Counted from the stretch's first letter, positions 1-6,085 are shown. The stretch: 6,099 nucleotides of DNA from Planctomycetota bacterium (GCA_021828925.1 JAJZCT010000223.1:1-6099), one strand, 5' to 3'. Numbers and translations are program-made. The notes: generated from the sequence alone by a model not told the origin.

Positions 1-20
1 CGGCGTAAGATATGCCAAGG

Positions 21-50
21 GTGTGTCGGATCAAGTTTGATTCAACACGC
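21..50 (+). promoter_or_regulatory. Imperfect inverted repeat in the pilM leader
   Basis: Bases 21-34 can pair with 37-50 around a GT centre. Thirteen of 14 positions pair if two G-U pairs are allowed; the only mismatch is C27 with A44. As DNA the two arms match at 11 of 14 positions. The element ends 39 bases before the pilM start codon. No T-run follows, so it does not look like an intrinsic terminator of an upstream gene. It could be an operator, an mRNA leader hairpin or a processing site. No convincing -35/-10 pair is visible in bases 1-89. The structure is seen directly; any role is inference. Confidence 0.35.
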
Positions 51-79
51 GACGCCCGGGGGTTGCATCGGAGCTTGCC

Positions 80-84
80 GGAGG
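80..84 (+). promoter_or_regulatory. Shine-Dalgarno site of pilM
   Basis: A perfect GGAGG lies five bases before the ATG at 90. This decides the start: the in-frame ATG at 12 would add 26 residues that do not belong to the PilM fold, and it has no such site before it. The downstream gene at 2383 has the same GGAGG with the same five-base spacing. Confidence 0.85.
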
Positions 85-89
85 TCTTC

Positions 90-2246
90 ATGGCCAGTTC
101 ACAATCAGCATGGGGTATCGATGTCGGAACGACGGCGATTAAAGCTATTAAGCTCCGCCGCGATGGCGACAAGGTATTTCTTGAGGCCATGGAAGTTATT
201 GAGCATGGGCATTTTTTAAGCGAGCCGGATGTGGATCGGCGGGAGATCGTGCGTGAGAGTCTGGCGCGATTTCTTGAACGGTATTCCTTGCATGGTGAAC
301 AGGTTTATATCGGTGCACCGGGTGCCACGAGTTTTTCGCGATTTGTGAAGTTGCCGCCGGTGGAACCGCGTAAAATTCCGGAAATTGTGCGTTTTGAAGC
401 GATACAGCAGATTCCTTTCCCGCTGGATCAGGTTAATTGGGATTATCACAGCTTCCGTAATCCGGATAGTCCGGATGTTGAAATCGGAATATTCGCCATA
501 AAAACCGATCTGGTGGGGGCGATACTGGCTGATTTTCAGTCCCTGGGTATCACGGTTCATGGTCTGCAACTGGCCCCCCTTGCGGTGTACAACGCGGTAG
601 TTCATGAAGGCAAAGGATTGGATAAGGGGACAATCTTCCTGGACATCGGAGCTGACCATACAGATATGATTGTGGTGGATCAGGGAAGATTATGGCTGCG
701 TAACATTAATCTGGGCGGCAACAGTTTTACCGAATCACTGGCAAAAAGTTTCCGCTTCGCGTTCAAAAAGGCGGAATCCCTTAAGAAGACGGCCGCCACC
801 AGTAAATACGCCCGGCAGATTTTTCAGGCGATGCGGCCGACCTTCGCGGATGTTGTCGCGGAAATTCAACGCTCCATCGGATACTACAACAGTTCCCATC
901 GCGAAAGCCGCGTGGAGCAAATTATCGGCATGGGGAATCCCTTCCGCCTGTCTAATTTGCAGAAGTATCTTCAGCAGTATCTGGGCATGGAAGTGGCGCG
1001 GCTTGACGGCTTTACAAAAATTGAAGTGGAAGACGCCAAGATGGCGGCGGGCTTAAGTGATCAGGCGCTGGGTATGACCGCGGCGTATGGTTTGGCGCTG
1101 CAAGGCGTCGGCCTGGCGACGATCAACACCAATTTGCTGCCGGTGGAAATTGCCCGGCAGATGATCTGGCGTAAGAAATATCCCTGGTTTGCGGCAACCG
1201 CGGCCTTGTTTGTTCTGGGGGCCGCGGCATCGGCGGCGCGCTATTCAATGGATGCCTCGGCGTTTGACTCCAGCGTTCATACGCCGGAAGTTCAGCAAGC
1301 TAAGACGCATATTCTTTCCGAATCGGCGCTGCGCACGCACTATACATCTATCAGCAACACGTACCAGGCCAACGTTGCCAAAATTAACTACTATCTGGAT
1401 TTGGGTAAGAAGCGGGAAATCTGGCCACAAATTATTCAAACGTTATATCAATCATTACCGCAGGCGATGACCAAAAAGCCCGCCGGTATAAAAAATCCGA
1501 ATTCCTGGAAAATTGTGTTGCAATCCGTGAATTCCACCTATGAAACGGTGTTATCGAATCAACTTGCCTCGGGAAATAATAATCAGCCCGCCATGTCGGC
1601 TACACCGGCGACGACGCCCGGCGCTGCCGCAGCGGCAGCGCCGTCAGGTGGTGGGTTCCAACTGGTCATAAGCGGTTACACGCCGTATCGGGACTGGGGA
1701 AGAATTCTGCAGGAATTTCAAGATCGCTTGCAGAAACTGGGCGGTCCGGGGGCGAAGAAACCGTTCACCATTAAGATTGTCAAAGGGTCGCTGGCCACAT
1801 CGCGGATTGGCGATTTGCTGGGCGGCGGGGGTGGGGGCGCGAATTCAGGCAGCTTGGGCTTTATTCCATGGGGGGCGGCCCTTGGGCCGTTCTCCGGGGT
1901 TTTTCTTCCCGCGTATTTACCTAAAGTTACGACCACCGCGCCGGCAAACAGCCAGAACCAAAATTCGATTCCGCAAAACAATCTACCGACGTTTCCGGGT
2001 GGAATGCCGCAGGGCGGCTTCGGGCCGCCCGGGGGATTTGGTCCTCCGGGAGGTTTCGGGCCGCCGGGGGGCTTTGGCCCTCCGGGGGGATTTGCTCCCG
2101 GCGGAATGCCATCTGGCGGAGGTGCGGGCTTTAGCTTTAACAGCCAAAGCTCCGGAGGTATTCCGGGGGCCATTGACCCCAATACCAAGGCTTCTCTGAG
2201 CGATGCCACCGCGTTTCAGATGATAGTCAACGTGTACATACACTGA
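90..2246 (+). CDS. pilM: Type IV pilus assembly ATPase PilM with fused PilN-like part
   Basis: PilM is a cytoplasmic actin-like ATPase that anchors the inner-membrane platform of type IV pili by binding the N-terminal tail of PilN. The ATPase fold covers about residues 5-335. Visible motifs are the phosphate-1 loop GIDVGTTAIKAIKL (9-22), a phosphate-2 strand FLDIGADHTDMIVV (183-196) followed by NLGGNSFT (207-214), and an adenosine-site motif GMGNPFRLSNLQKYL (280-294). PilM normally ends near 350 residues; this protein has 718. At 345-351 it reads INTNLLP, like the INLLP tail of PilN. A basic RKK (361-363) and a membrane helix at about 366-383 follow. Residues 395-565 contain helical and beta-like stretches (FQLVISGY at 523) resembling a PilN periplasmic region. 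After that come a poly-Ala run (512-517), a poly-Gly run (578-583) and GGFGPP repeats (642-665). The final strand ends VNVYIH. No cysteine is present. The PilM identity is secure; the PilN fusion is inferred from motif and topology. Confidence 0.93.
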   Translation: MASSQSAWGIDVGTTAIKAIKLRRDGDKVFLEAMEVIEHGHFLSEPDVDRREIVRESLARFLERYSLHGEQVYIGAPGATSFSRFVKLPPVEPRKIPEIVRFEAIQQIPFPLDQVNWDYHSFRNPDSPDVEIGIFAIKTDLVGAILADFQSLGITVHGLQLAPLAVYNAVVHEGKGLDKGTIFLDIGADHTDMIVVDQGRLWLRNINLGGNSFTESLAKSFRFAFKKAESLKKTAATSKYARQIFQAMRPTFADVVAEIQRSIGYYNSSHRESRVEQIIGMGNPFRLSNLQKYLQQYLGMEVARLDGFTKIEVEDAKMAAGLSDQALGMTAAYGLALQGVGLATINTNLLPVEIARQMIWRKKYPWFAATAALFVLGAAASAARYSMDASAFDSSVHTPEVQQAKTHILSESALRTHYTSISNTYQANVAKINYYLDLGKKREIWPQIIQTLYQSLPQAMTKKPAGIKNPNSWKIVLQSVNSTYETVLSNQLASGNNNQPAMSATPATTPGAAAAAAPSGGGFQLVISGYTPYRDWGRILQEFQDRLQKLGGPGAKKPFTIKIVKGSLATSRIGDLLGGGGGGANSGSLGFIPWGAALGPFSGVFLPAYLPKVTTTAPANSQNQNSIPQNNLPTFPGGMPQGGFGPPGGFGPPGGFGPPGGFGPPGGFAPGGMPSGGGAGFSFNSQSSGGIPGAIDPNTKASLSDATAFQMIVNVYIH
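1122..1250 (+). other. PilN-like tail and membrane segment within pilM
   Basis: Residues 345-387 contain INTNLLP, a short charged stretch (EIARQMIWRKK) and a hydrophobic helix (WFAATAALFVLGAAASAA, 366-383). In canonical PilN the INLLP motif starts the protein, lies in the cytoplasm and docks into PilM. Here it follows the ATPase domain in the same chain with no intervening stop or start. The positive residues before the helix predict that the following region faces the periplasm. Confidence 0.65.
1619..1643 (+). repeat. Near-perfect 25-nt GC-rich palindrome in pilM
   Basis: The left arm CGGCGCTGCCGC (1619-1630) and right arm GCGGCAGCGCCG (1632-1643) are perfect reverse complements around a single A at 1631. 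In RNA this gives an 11-bp stem with a CAG loop, almost entirely G-C. It encodes the Gly-Ala6-Pro stretch (residues 511-518) between two parts of the periplasmic region. No T-run follows, so it is not a standard terminator. Mixed alanine codons may create the symmetry by chance. Confidence 0.7.
2013..2108 (+). repeat. GGFGPP tandem repeat in PilM
   Basis: Four complete 18-bp units start at 2013, 2031, 2049 and 2067, each encoding GGFGPP (residues 642-665). A degenerate GGFAPGGM follows. The units use different codons for the same residues (for example TTC/TTT, CCG/CCT/CCC, GGC/GGG/GGA/GGT), so the DNA is much less repetitive than the protein. Read as triplets, the repeat is Gly-Gly-Phe / Gly-Pro-Pro, formally a Gly-X-Y pattern, but very short for a collagen helix. 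Confidence 0.9.
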
Positions 2247-2272
2247 ATGTTGTATGTAGATGTGTGTGCGCA

Positions 2273-2291
2273 CCGCTCGACTGAAGAGCGG
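2273..2291 (+). terminator. Possible weak terminator or attenuator after pilM
   Basis: CCGCTC (2273-2278) and GAGCGG (2286-2291) are perfect complements around a 7-base loop and are followed by G and four Ts (2293-2296). It begins 27 bases after the pilM stop. The stem is short and the U-tract has only four bases, so termination would probably be partial, which fits a site inside an operon. It could also be only a processing or stability hairpin. Confidence 0.4.
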
Positions 2292-2297
2292 GTTTTA

Positions 2298-2310
2298 GCA
2301 AGTGGCTTGC
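2298..2310 (+). other. Second small hairpin in the gap after pilM
   Basis: GCAAG (2298-2302) and CTTGC (2306-2310) form a perfect 5-bp stem with a TGG loop, starting only seven bases after the preceding terminator-like hairpin. No T-run follows. The gap 2247-2382 has no gene of its own: a reading frame opens at 2247 but runs deep into the next gene in another frame. Confidence 0.3.
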
Positions 2311-2372
2311 AGACGTATGCCGATAACGCGAGCTGGATGAAAACCGAACTACTGGGATTCATGCAACTGGCT

Positions 2373-2377
2373 GGAGG
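2373..2377 (+). promoter_or_regulatory. Shine-Dalgarno site of the second gene
   Basis: GGAGG lies five bases before the ATG at 2383, an arrangement identical to that of pilM. It supports this start, which also places the membrane helix right at the N-terminus. Confidence 0.85.
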
Positions 2378-2382
2378 TTTGG

Positions 2383-3885
2383 ATGAAATTTATCAAAGCC
2401 AATCTGATACCGATTATATGCGGCATTGTGATATTGGCGTCCGTGGTGGTGCTTTTCTATCCCTTGAGTTCCATGGGAGCCAAGCTGCGCAGCAGAATGA
2501 AATCGGCATTATCGCAGGCGCAGGTCGCACAAAGTCTGCGGACGACGTCCATCCATATTCCGGGTCATAAGCGTTACAACGCCCCGGTGACACCGCCAAT
2601 TATTGCAGCGCGGCTGAAAGTTCAGACCTATATCGAGTCACAATCCAAGTCTGTTAAACAGGAATATATCACACTTAACGCCTGGGGACGTGTGGAATTT
2701 AACGCTCAGGGGCAGATCGTCAGAGATCCGCGGCACCATGAAATTCCCCTGCTGGCAGGCATGCCCATGGCTGGTATGCTGCCGAATCCCCCGCGGTTTT
2801 TAACGACCAGGCGGGCCTTCCGACGGCAGTATCGGCGGCTGTTCGTGAACAATAAGCAAAACAAATTTTGCTTTCTGACCCGCTTGGACGCCGGCCGCCC
2901 GCCGAGTAAGGAAAGTATCAGTGATCTGGTAAACGCCCGTTTGAAACGCATGGAAGACGCAATGCCTCAAGGCTTTCAGAGCGGCGGCGCGGCCAGCACG
3001 TCCGAGCAGAATAAAATTGAGAATGCAATTATCCGTCGCCAGGTGTTTCTGGCGGCCGCAAAATGCAAAGTGTATGCACGTCGGGATAGCTTTCAGGAGC
3101 GCAATTTCGTGCTAAGCCGTCATCTTCCGACGTCGTCGCAAATATACGAAGCATTTGTTGATTCCTGGATTCAAAATGATATCGTCAACGCCATCGTGGC
3201 CATGAATCAGAGCAGTCCGAATGTCAGTTTATCGCCGGTGAAGCGGCTGATTCGTATTACCATCGGTACCGATGCTCCGGCAGCTTTGACGGGGGCACAA
3301 GCGTCGCAATCGCAGCAATCGGGTAATGGTGCGGTATTAGTGCCGGACGGCGGACTATTCTTAGGAGCGCTTCCCGCGCAATCGACCAGCACTCCGGGCG
3401 GATTTACCGGCGGCCAGATGCCGGGGATGCCCCCCGGTGGCTTTGGCCCTCCGGGTGGTTTCGGACCCCCCGGCGGCTTTGGCCCGCCCGGCGGTCTTCC
3501 CGGGGGTCCGGGCGGTGCCACCGCAGGCGCTGGCGCGACCGCCGGCGCGACGACGGGTGCAATACTGACTAATCACTTCAGCAATGCCAAGCATCAGATC
3601 ACCCTCGTGGCGTTAAGCGTGGTTGTGCAGGCGGATAAAGTCAATGACTTTATCAACCAACTCTATCGCGAGAATAACGGGTATACTGTTTTGCAGATGA
3701 ACATCGCGTCGGTTGATCCGATCCGTGCCATTACCGATGGTTATGTTTACGGAAAGGTCCCCGCAGTTCGGGTGGACATTTTAATGGAAGCGCTATTTTG
3801 CACGCCGTGGAATAAACCTTTGATGCCTCCGGCGTATCGCGCTCGGCTTAGTTTGTTGAAGACGACGACGGCGGCACAACCGTGA
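2383..3885 (+). CDS. Single-span periplasmic protein in the PilO position, unknown family
   Basis: The protein has 500 residues and I do not recognise a named family. Lys2 and Lys5 precede a membrane helix at about 8-26, predicting a cytoplasmic N-terminus and a periplasmic body. A polar, probably helical stretch follows (31-55), then a mixed region with a strongly basic patch (RRAFRRQYRRLF, 143-154) and a helical part (174-270). A linker at about 295-395, rich in Ser, Gln, Gly and Ala, contains three GGFGPP units (352-369). The C-terminal domain (about 404-500) alternates strands and helices (ITLVALSVVV, VNDFINQLYREN, VLQMNIASVD, AVRVDILMEALF). This recalls the small alpha/beta domains of PilO/GspM-type proteins, but that is pattern-based. 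Cysteines are at 13, 163, 228 and 473. It lies between the PilM-PilN gene and another single-span protein, which suggests a platform subunit analogous to PilO. The gene is secure; the role is inferred from position. Confidence 0.9.
   Translation: MKFIKANLIPIICGIVILASVVVLFYPLSSMGAKLRSRMKSALSQAQVAQSLRTTSIHIPGHKRYNAPVTPPIIAARLKVQTYIESQSKSVKQEYITLNAWGRVEFNAQGQIVRDPRHHEIPLLAGMPMAGMLPNPPRFLTTRRAFRRQYRRLFVNNKQNKFCFLTRLDAGRPPSKESISDLVNARLKRMEDAMPQGFQSGGAASTSEQNKIENAIIRRQVFLAAAKCKVYARRDSFQERNFVLSRHLPTSSQIYEAFVDSWIQNDIVNAIVAMNQSSPNVSLSPVKRLIRITIGTDAPAALTGAQASQSQQSGNGAVLVPDGGLFLGALPAQSTSTPGGFTGGQMPGMPPGGFGPPGGFGPPGGFGPPGGLPGGPGGATAGAGATAGATTGAILTNHFSNAKHQITLVALSVVVQADKVNDFINQLYRENNGYTVLQMNIASVDPIRAITDGYVYGKVPAVRVDILMEALFCTPWNKPLMPPAYRARLSLLKTTTAAQP
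3436..3498 (+). repeat. GGFGPP tandem repeat in the second protein
   Basis: Three 18-bp units (3436, 3454, 3472) encode GGFGPP, followed by a degenerate GGL and further Gly/Pro/Ala-rich sequence up to about 3560. The units differ in several synonymous positions. The encoded motif is identical to the one in PilM, although the rest of the two proteins shows no obvious similarity. Confidence 0.9.
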
Positions 3886-3911
3886 GTTTCCATAAGTTCA
3901 GAACGGATTTT

Positions 3912-3916
3912 GGTGA
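3912..3916 (+). promoter_or_regulatory. Weak Shine-Dalgarno site of the third gene
   Basis: GGTGA, complementary to the 16S tail sequence TCACC, lies six bases before the ATG at 3923. An in-frame TTG at 3917 would add only two residues and overlaps this spacing, so the ATG is preferred. The site is weaker than the GGAGG of the two upstream genes. Confidence 0.55.
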
Positions 3917-3922
3917 TTGACC

Positions 3923-5803
3923 ATGAAGAATATTAATCCCATAGAGCGACATGTGGAAAAGCTCGTTCTTGGAATCGGTGTGCTTTTTGCAGGCTGGCTG
4001 GTTTACAAGAATTTTGTGCATGATCCCAATCAGGTTTCGTCGCCGGTGCAGTCGGGCTCCATGGTGGCACCGGCTGATGTGGGTTCAGTTATCACGTCGC
4101 AAGTGCGATCTCTTGATTTGGCAATCCGTAACCAACAGAACCGAACCATTCACATCGGTCATCTACCTAATTACGTCAAAGATCTGGTCGCCAAACAAAC
4201 TAATCCGCTGCCCCAAACGTTGGTAGCTGTGTCCCAAGTGCCATTTGCGCCCTACAACAGCGCGCTGCAAATGACTGCCGGGCGGCATGGACAGGGTTTA
4301 ATATTCATGACAGCTTCCGCGCCGGCTCTCGCCAAACCGAAAGCCAGTCAATCGCAGGCGGTCGTCTATTTACCTTCCACATCAGGTTCCACCGGGAACG
4401 CGGCCGGCAACAACGGTTTTCCGGGAAACACCAACCCGGCGAATTACATGAACAATTTTAACAATATGAATGGCACCGGTAATCTGCCGACCAAGGGAAT
4501 GTTCTGGGTAACGCTGAAAACCAGTTTTCCCATGGCTAAGTGGTTGGCCAGCCTGACCGCCAAGGATAAAAAACTCACCGCTAATCAGGCGGCGCTGCCA
4601 TCGCCCTATCAGATCACGGCTTTTTACCGGGTGGCAGTCCGCCGCCAGCGCCTTTTGGCGGATGGCCGCTGGTCCGCGTGGAAAAACATCAAGGGTTTGA
4701 ATCTTGCTCCTTTGCCGAGCTTGAATTTCAGTTCTCTGGGCTACAGTCAGCGGTTCACATTGCTGGGACAGCTAGACGGAATTGTTTCTGAAATTTTAGA
4801 TCCGCCTTTTTATGCCACGCAACAGGTTCAGCGTCGGGCTGTTGCGCCAACGCCTAATTCACAGCGACCCCATCCGACAATACCAACAAATATTGGCCCC
4901 CCGGGCGGTTTTGGGATGCCGGGCGGTTTTGGGATGCCAGGCGGTTTCGGCCCTCCTGGGGGAATGCCGACTCCGCCGCAGCCACAGGTGCATCAGCAGC
5001 AGCAGCCGCAACAACCCACAACGCCGGCCTTGTCGCCGTTTCAGGTTCAGGCGCAGCAGTCGCAGCAGGTTCAGTTGCCGTCACTGACCCTGCCGGGTCA
5101 GTCGGCGACAACCAACGGCAATAACCCGGCAATACCCAATGGATTTCCCGGGGGCTTTACGCCCCCCGGATTCAATGGCACTAACTCACCTCCGACCACC
5201 GGTCCGGCCAGCATGACGGATATGACGGAAGTCCCGGTGCGATTCTATGATACGCATGTAACTCCCGGTGATACGTATCGGTATGAAATTCGGGTGGTCA
5301 TGTACAATCCGGTATTTAATTTCCCCAACCGGCTCGATAAGCCCGCGCTGCGCCATCAGCAGTGGTTGAAATCGCCTTGGAGCCTGCCCAGCGCATCGAT
5401 GCGGGTTAACAGTGACCTCTATTTCTTTATTTCCAGTGCGCAGGTATCACGTGGGGCTGTTTCCTTCCAACTGTTCAAATGGGTTCGCGGTCAATGGCTT
5501 GACGGAAGTCAGACGGTGCGTTTAGGCGAGCCGATTGGTAACCGGGAGTCCATATCAGTCATCACCAGCAATGGTACATTGGCACCTAAACTCGTGAACT
5601 TTGCCACGGGATATTTGCTGGTGGATGCCGTCAAGCAGCCGGTCGATCAGAGTGTCAACGTAATTCTTGACGGGCCGGATCATCAATTACACCTGCGGAA
5701 TTCCCAATGGGATTCCACAGATCCGCAGTTGCAAAAGCTTAATAATTTGAGTAATGAAATTGGTGCGCCACCGCCGGCAACCGGGCAAAATAACAATCCG
5801 TGA
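3923..5803 (+). CDS. Single-span periplasmic protein in the PilP position, unknown family
   Basis: The protein has 626 residues and I cannot name its family. A short tail (MKNINPIERHVEK) precedes one membrane helix at about 14-28, with the rest predicted periplasmic. A first folded region (about 45-300) includes a stretch reminiscent of fibronectin-type domains (YRVAVRRQRLLADGRWSAW, 235-253), interrupted by an Asn/Gly-rich loop (159-187). A low-complexity linker (about 303-435) carries GGFGMP, GGFGMP and GGFGPP (328-345), a Gln-rich run (353-384) and a second Gly/Pro patch (406-418). A beta-rich C-terminal domain (about 436-595) contains VPVRFYDTHVTPGDTYRYEI (437-456). The tail ends in Pro/Asn/Gln. 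No cysteine is present, so there is no lipobox, unlike true PilP. The gene starts 37 bp after the preceding stop and is followed by a candidate secretin start, so a role linking the platform to the secretin is plausible but inferred from position. Confidence 0.9.
   Translation: MKNINPIERHVEKLVLGIGVLFAGWLVYKNFVHDPNQVSSPVQSGSMVAPADVGSVITSQVRSLDLAIRNQQNRTIHIGHLPNYVKDLVAKQTNPLPQTLVAVSQVPFAPYNSALQMTAGRHGQGLIFMTASAPALAKPKASQSQAVVYLPSTSGSTGNAAGNNGFPGNTNPANYMNNFNNMNGTGNLPTKGMFWVTLKTSFPMAKWLASLTAKDKKLTANQAALPSPYQITAFYRVAVRRQRLLADGRWSAWKNIKGLNLAPLPSLNFSSLGYSQRFTLLGQLDGIVSEILDPPFYATQQVQRRAVAPTPNSQRPHPTIPTNIGPPGGFGMPGGFGMPGGFGPPGGMPTPPQPQVHQQQQPQQPTTPALSPFQVQAQQSQQVQLPSLTLPGQSATTNGNNPAIPNGFPGGFTPPGFNGTNSPPTTGPASMTDMTEVPVRFYDTHVTPGDTYRYEIRVVMYNPVFNFPNRLDKPALRHQQWLKSPWSLPSASMRVNSDLYFFISSAQVSRGAVSFQLFKWVRGQWLDGSQTVRLGEPIGNRESISVITSNGTLAPKLVNFATGYLLVDAVKQPVDQSVNVILDGPDHQLHLRNSQWDSTDPQLQKLNNLSNEIGAPPPATGQNNNP
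4904..4969 (+). repeat. GGFG(M/P)P tandem repeat in the third protein
   Basis: Units at 4904 and 4922 encode GGFGMP and differ at a single base. The unit at 4940 encodes GGFGPP, and a partial GGMP follows at 4958. The motif again lies in a low-complexity linker, here upstream of a Gln-rich run. This copy is the most similar at DNA level and may include a recent duplication. Confidence 0.9.
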
Positions 5804-6085
5804 GGTGAATATATTTCCGGCGGCGCGTTGCTTTCGGAAGATAAAAATTGAATTGTGGTTGCAAGCGGACAAAATCGGTTTTAGGATACGGAGGTTTAAT
5901 GGCGGGTTGTTGAAGGATAAGTCCTTGTAAACAAGAGAGTGTAAAAAACATGTAGATGTTTTTATGAGGTCAAGACCTTGGCGGGCGGTTGATGCCGAAC
6001 GCTGTTTAGTTTGAAGTCTGATTGGTTCCGGTGCATGATCATGGGCCGGTTCCACATTGAATGTTCGGATGTAGGAGTAGTAGCC
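5804..6085 (+). other. Gene-free spacer with small inverted repeats
   Basis: This stretch contains no credible protein gene on either strand. It holds three inverted repeats: AAGGA/TCCTT (5913-5926), AAAAACAT/ATGTTTTT (5944-5963) and AGGTC/GACCT (5967-5978). A perfect 10-bp palindrome, CATGATCATG, lies at 6034-6043. A promoter-like pair, TTGCAA (5859-5864) and TAGGAT (5882-5887), is separated by 17 bases with four of six consensus matches each; this is weak. The spacer is long compared with the other gaps (136 and 37 bp), so it may hold a promoter or an mRNA leader for the next gene. Confidence 0.5.
5944..5963 (+). terminator. A/T-rich hairpin, possible weak terminator
   Basis: AAAAACAT and ATGTTTTT form a perfect 8-bp stem with a GTAG loop. 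The A-tract and T-tract are inside the stem, giving it a bidirectional look, but the stem has only one G-C pair and would be weak. It lies 140 bases after the stop of the third gene. It is a candidate for ending the upstream transcript, with low certainty. Confidence 0.25.

Noticed and set aside
12..89. Longer PilM with 26 extra N-terminal residues from the ATG at 12
   Set aside because: No ribosome-binding site precedes it, the extra residues do not fit the PilM N-terminus, and a perfect GGAGG sits before the ATG at 90.
216..659. 147-codon antisense frame inside the PilM ATPase domain
   Set aside because: The opposite strand clearly encodes conserved PilM motifs; there are no start signals on the antisense strand.
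1876..1889. CGGCCC/GGGCCG inverted repeat in pilM
   Set aside because: Short, inside GC-rich coding sequence and without a T-run; expected by chance.
2013..2084. CRISPR-like or mobile-element repeat array
   Set aside because: The units are contiguous 18-bp codon-phased repeats without spacers, diverged at synonymous sites; this is a protein repeat.
2013..2084. True collagen-like triple-helical domain
   Set aside because: The pattern is formally Gly-X-Y, but only about eight triplets long and with Gly-Phe in every other triplet, so a stable triple helix is unlikely.
1718..2209. Long proline-rich antisense open frame across the end of pilM
   Set aside because: It is the complement of the Gly/Pro repeat; GGN and CCN codons read as one another on the opposite strand and suppress stops.
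2247..2570. 107-codon open frame starting directly after the pilM stop
   Set aside because: It has no Shine-Dalgarno of its own, overlaps the second gene by nearly 190 bases in another frame, and shows no recognisable protein features.
3207..3521. Antisense proline-rich frame across the repeat of the second gene
   Set aside because: Same mirror effect of Gly/Pro codons; no start signals.
5687..6055. 122-codon antisense frame covering the 3' spacer
   Set aside because: It starts with GTG without a ribosome-binding site, overlaps the third gene by more than 110 bases, and its composition is unlike the real genes here.
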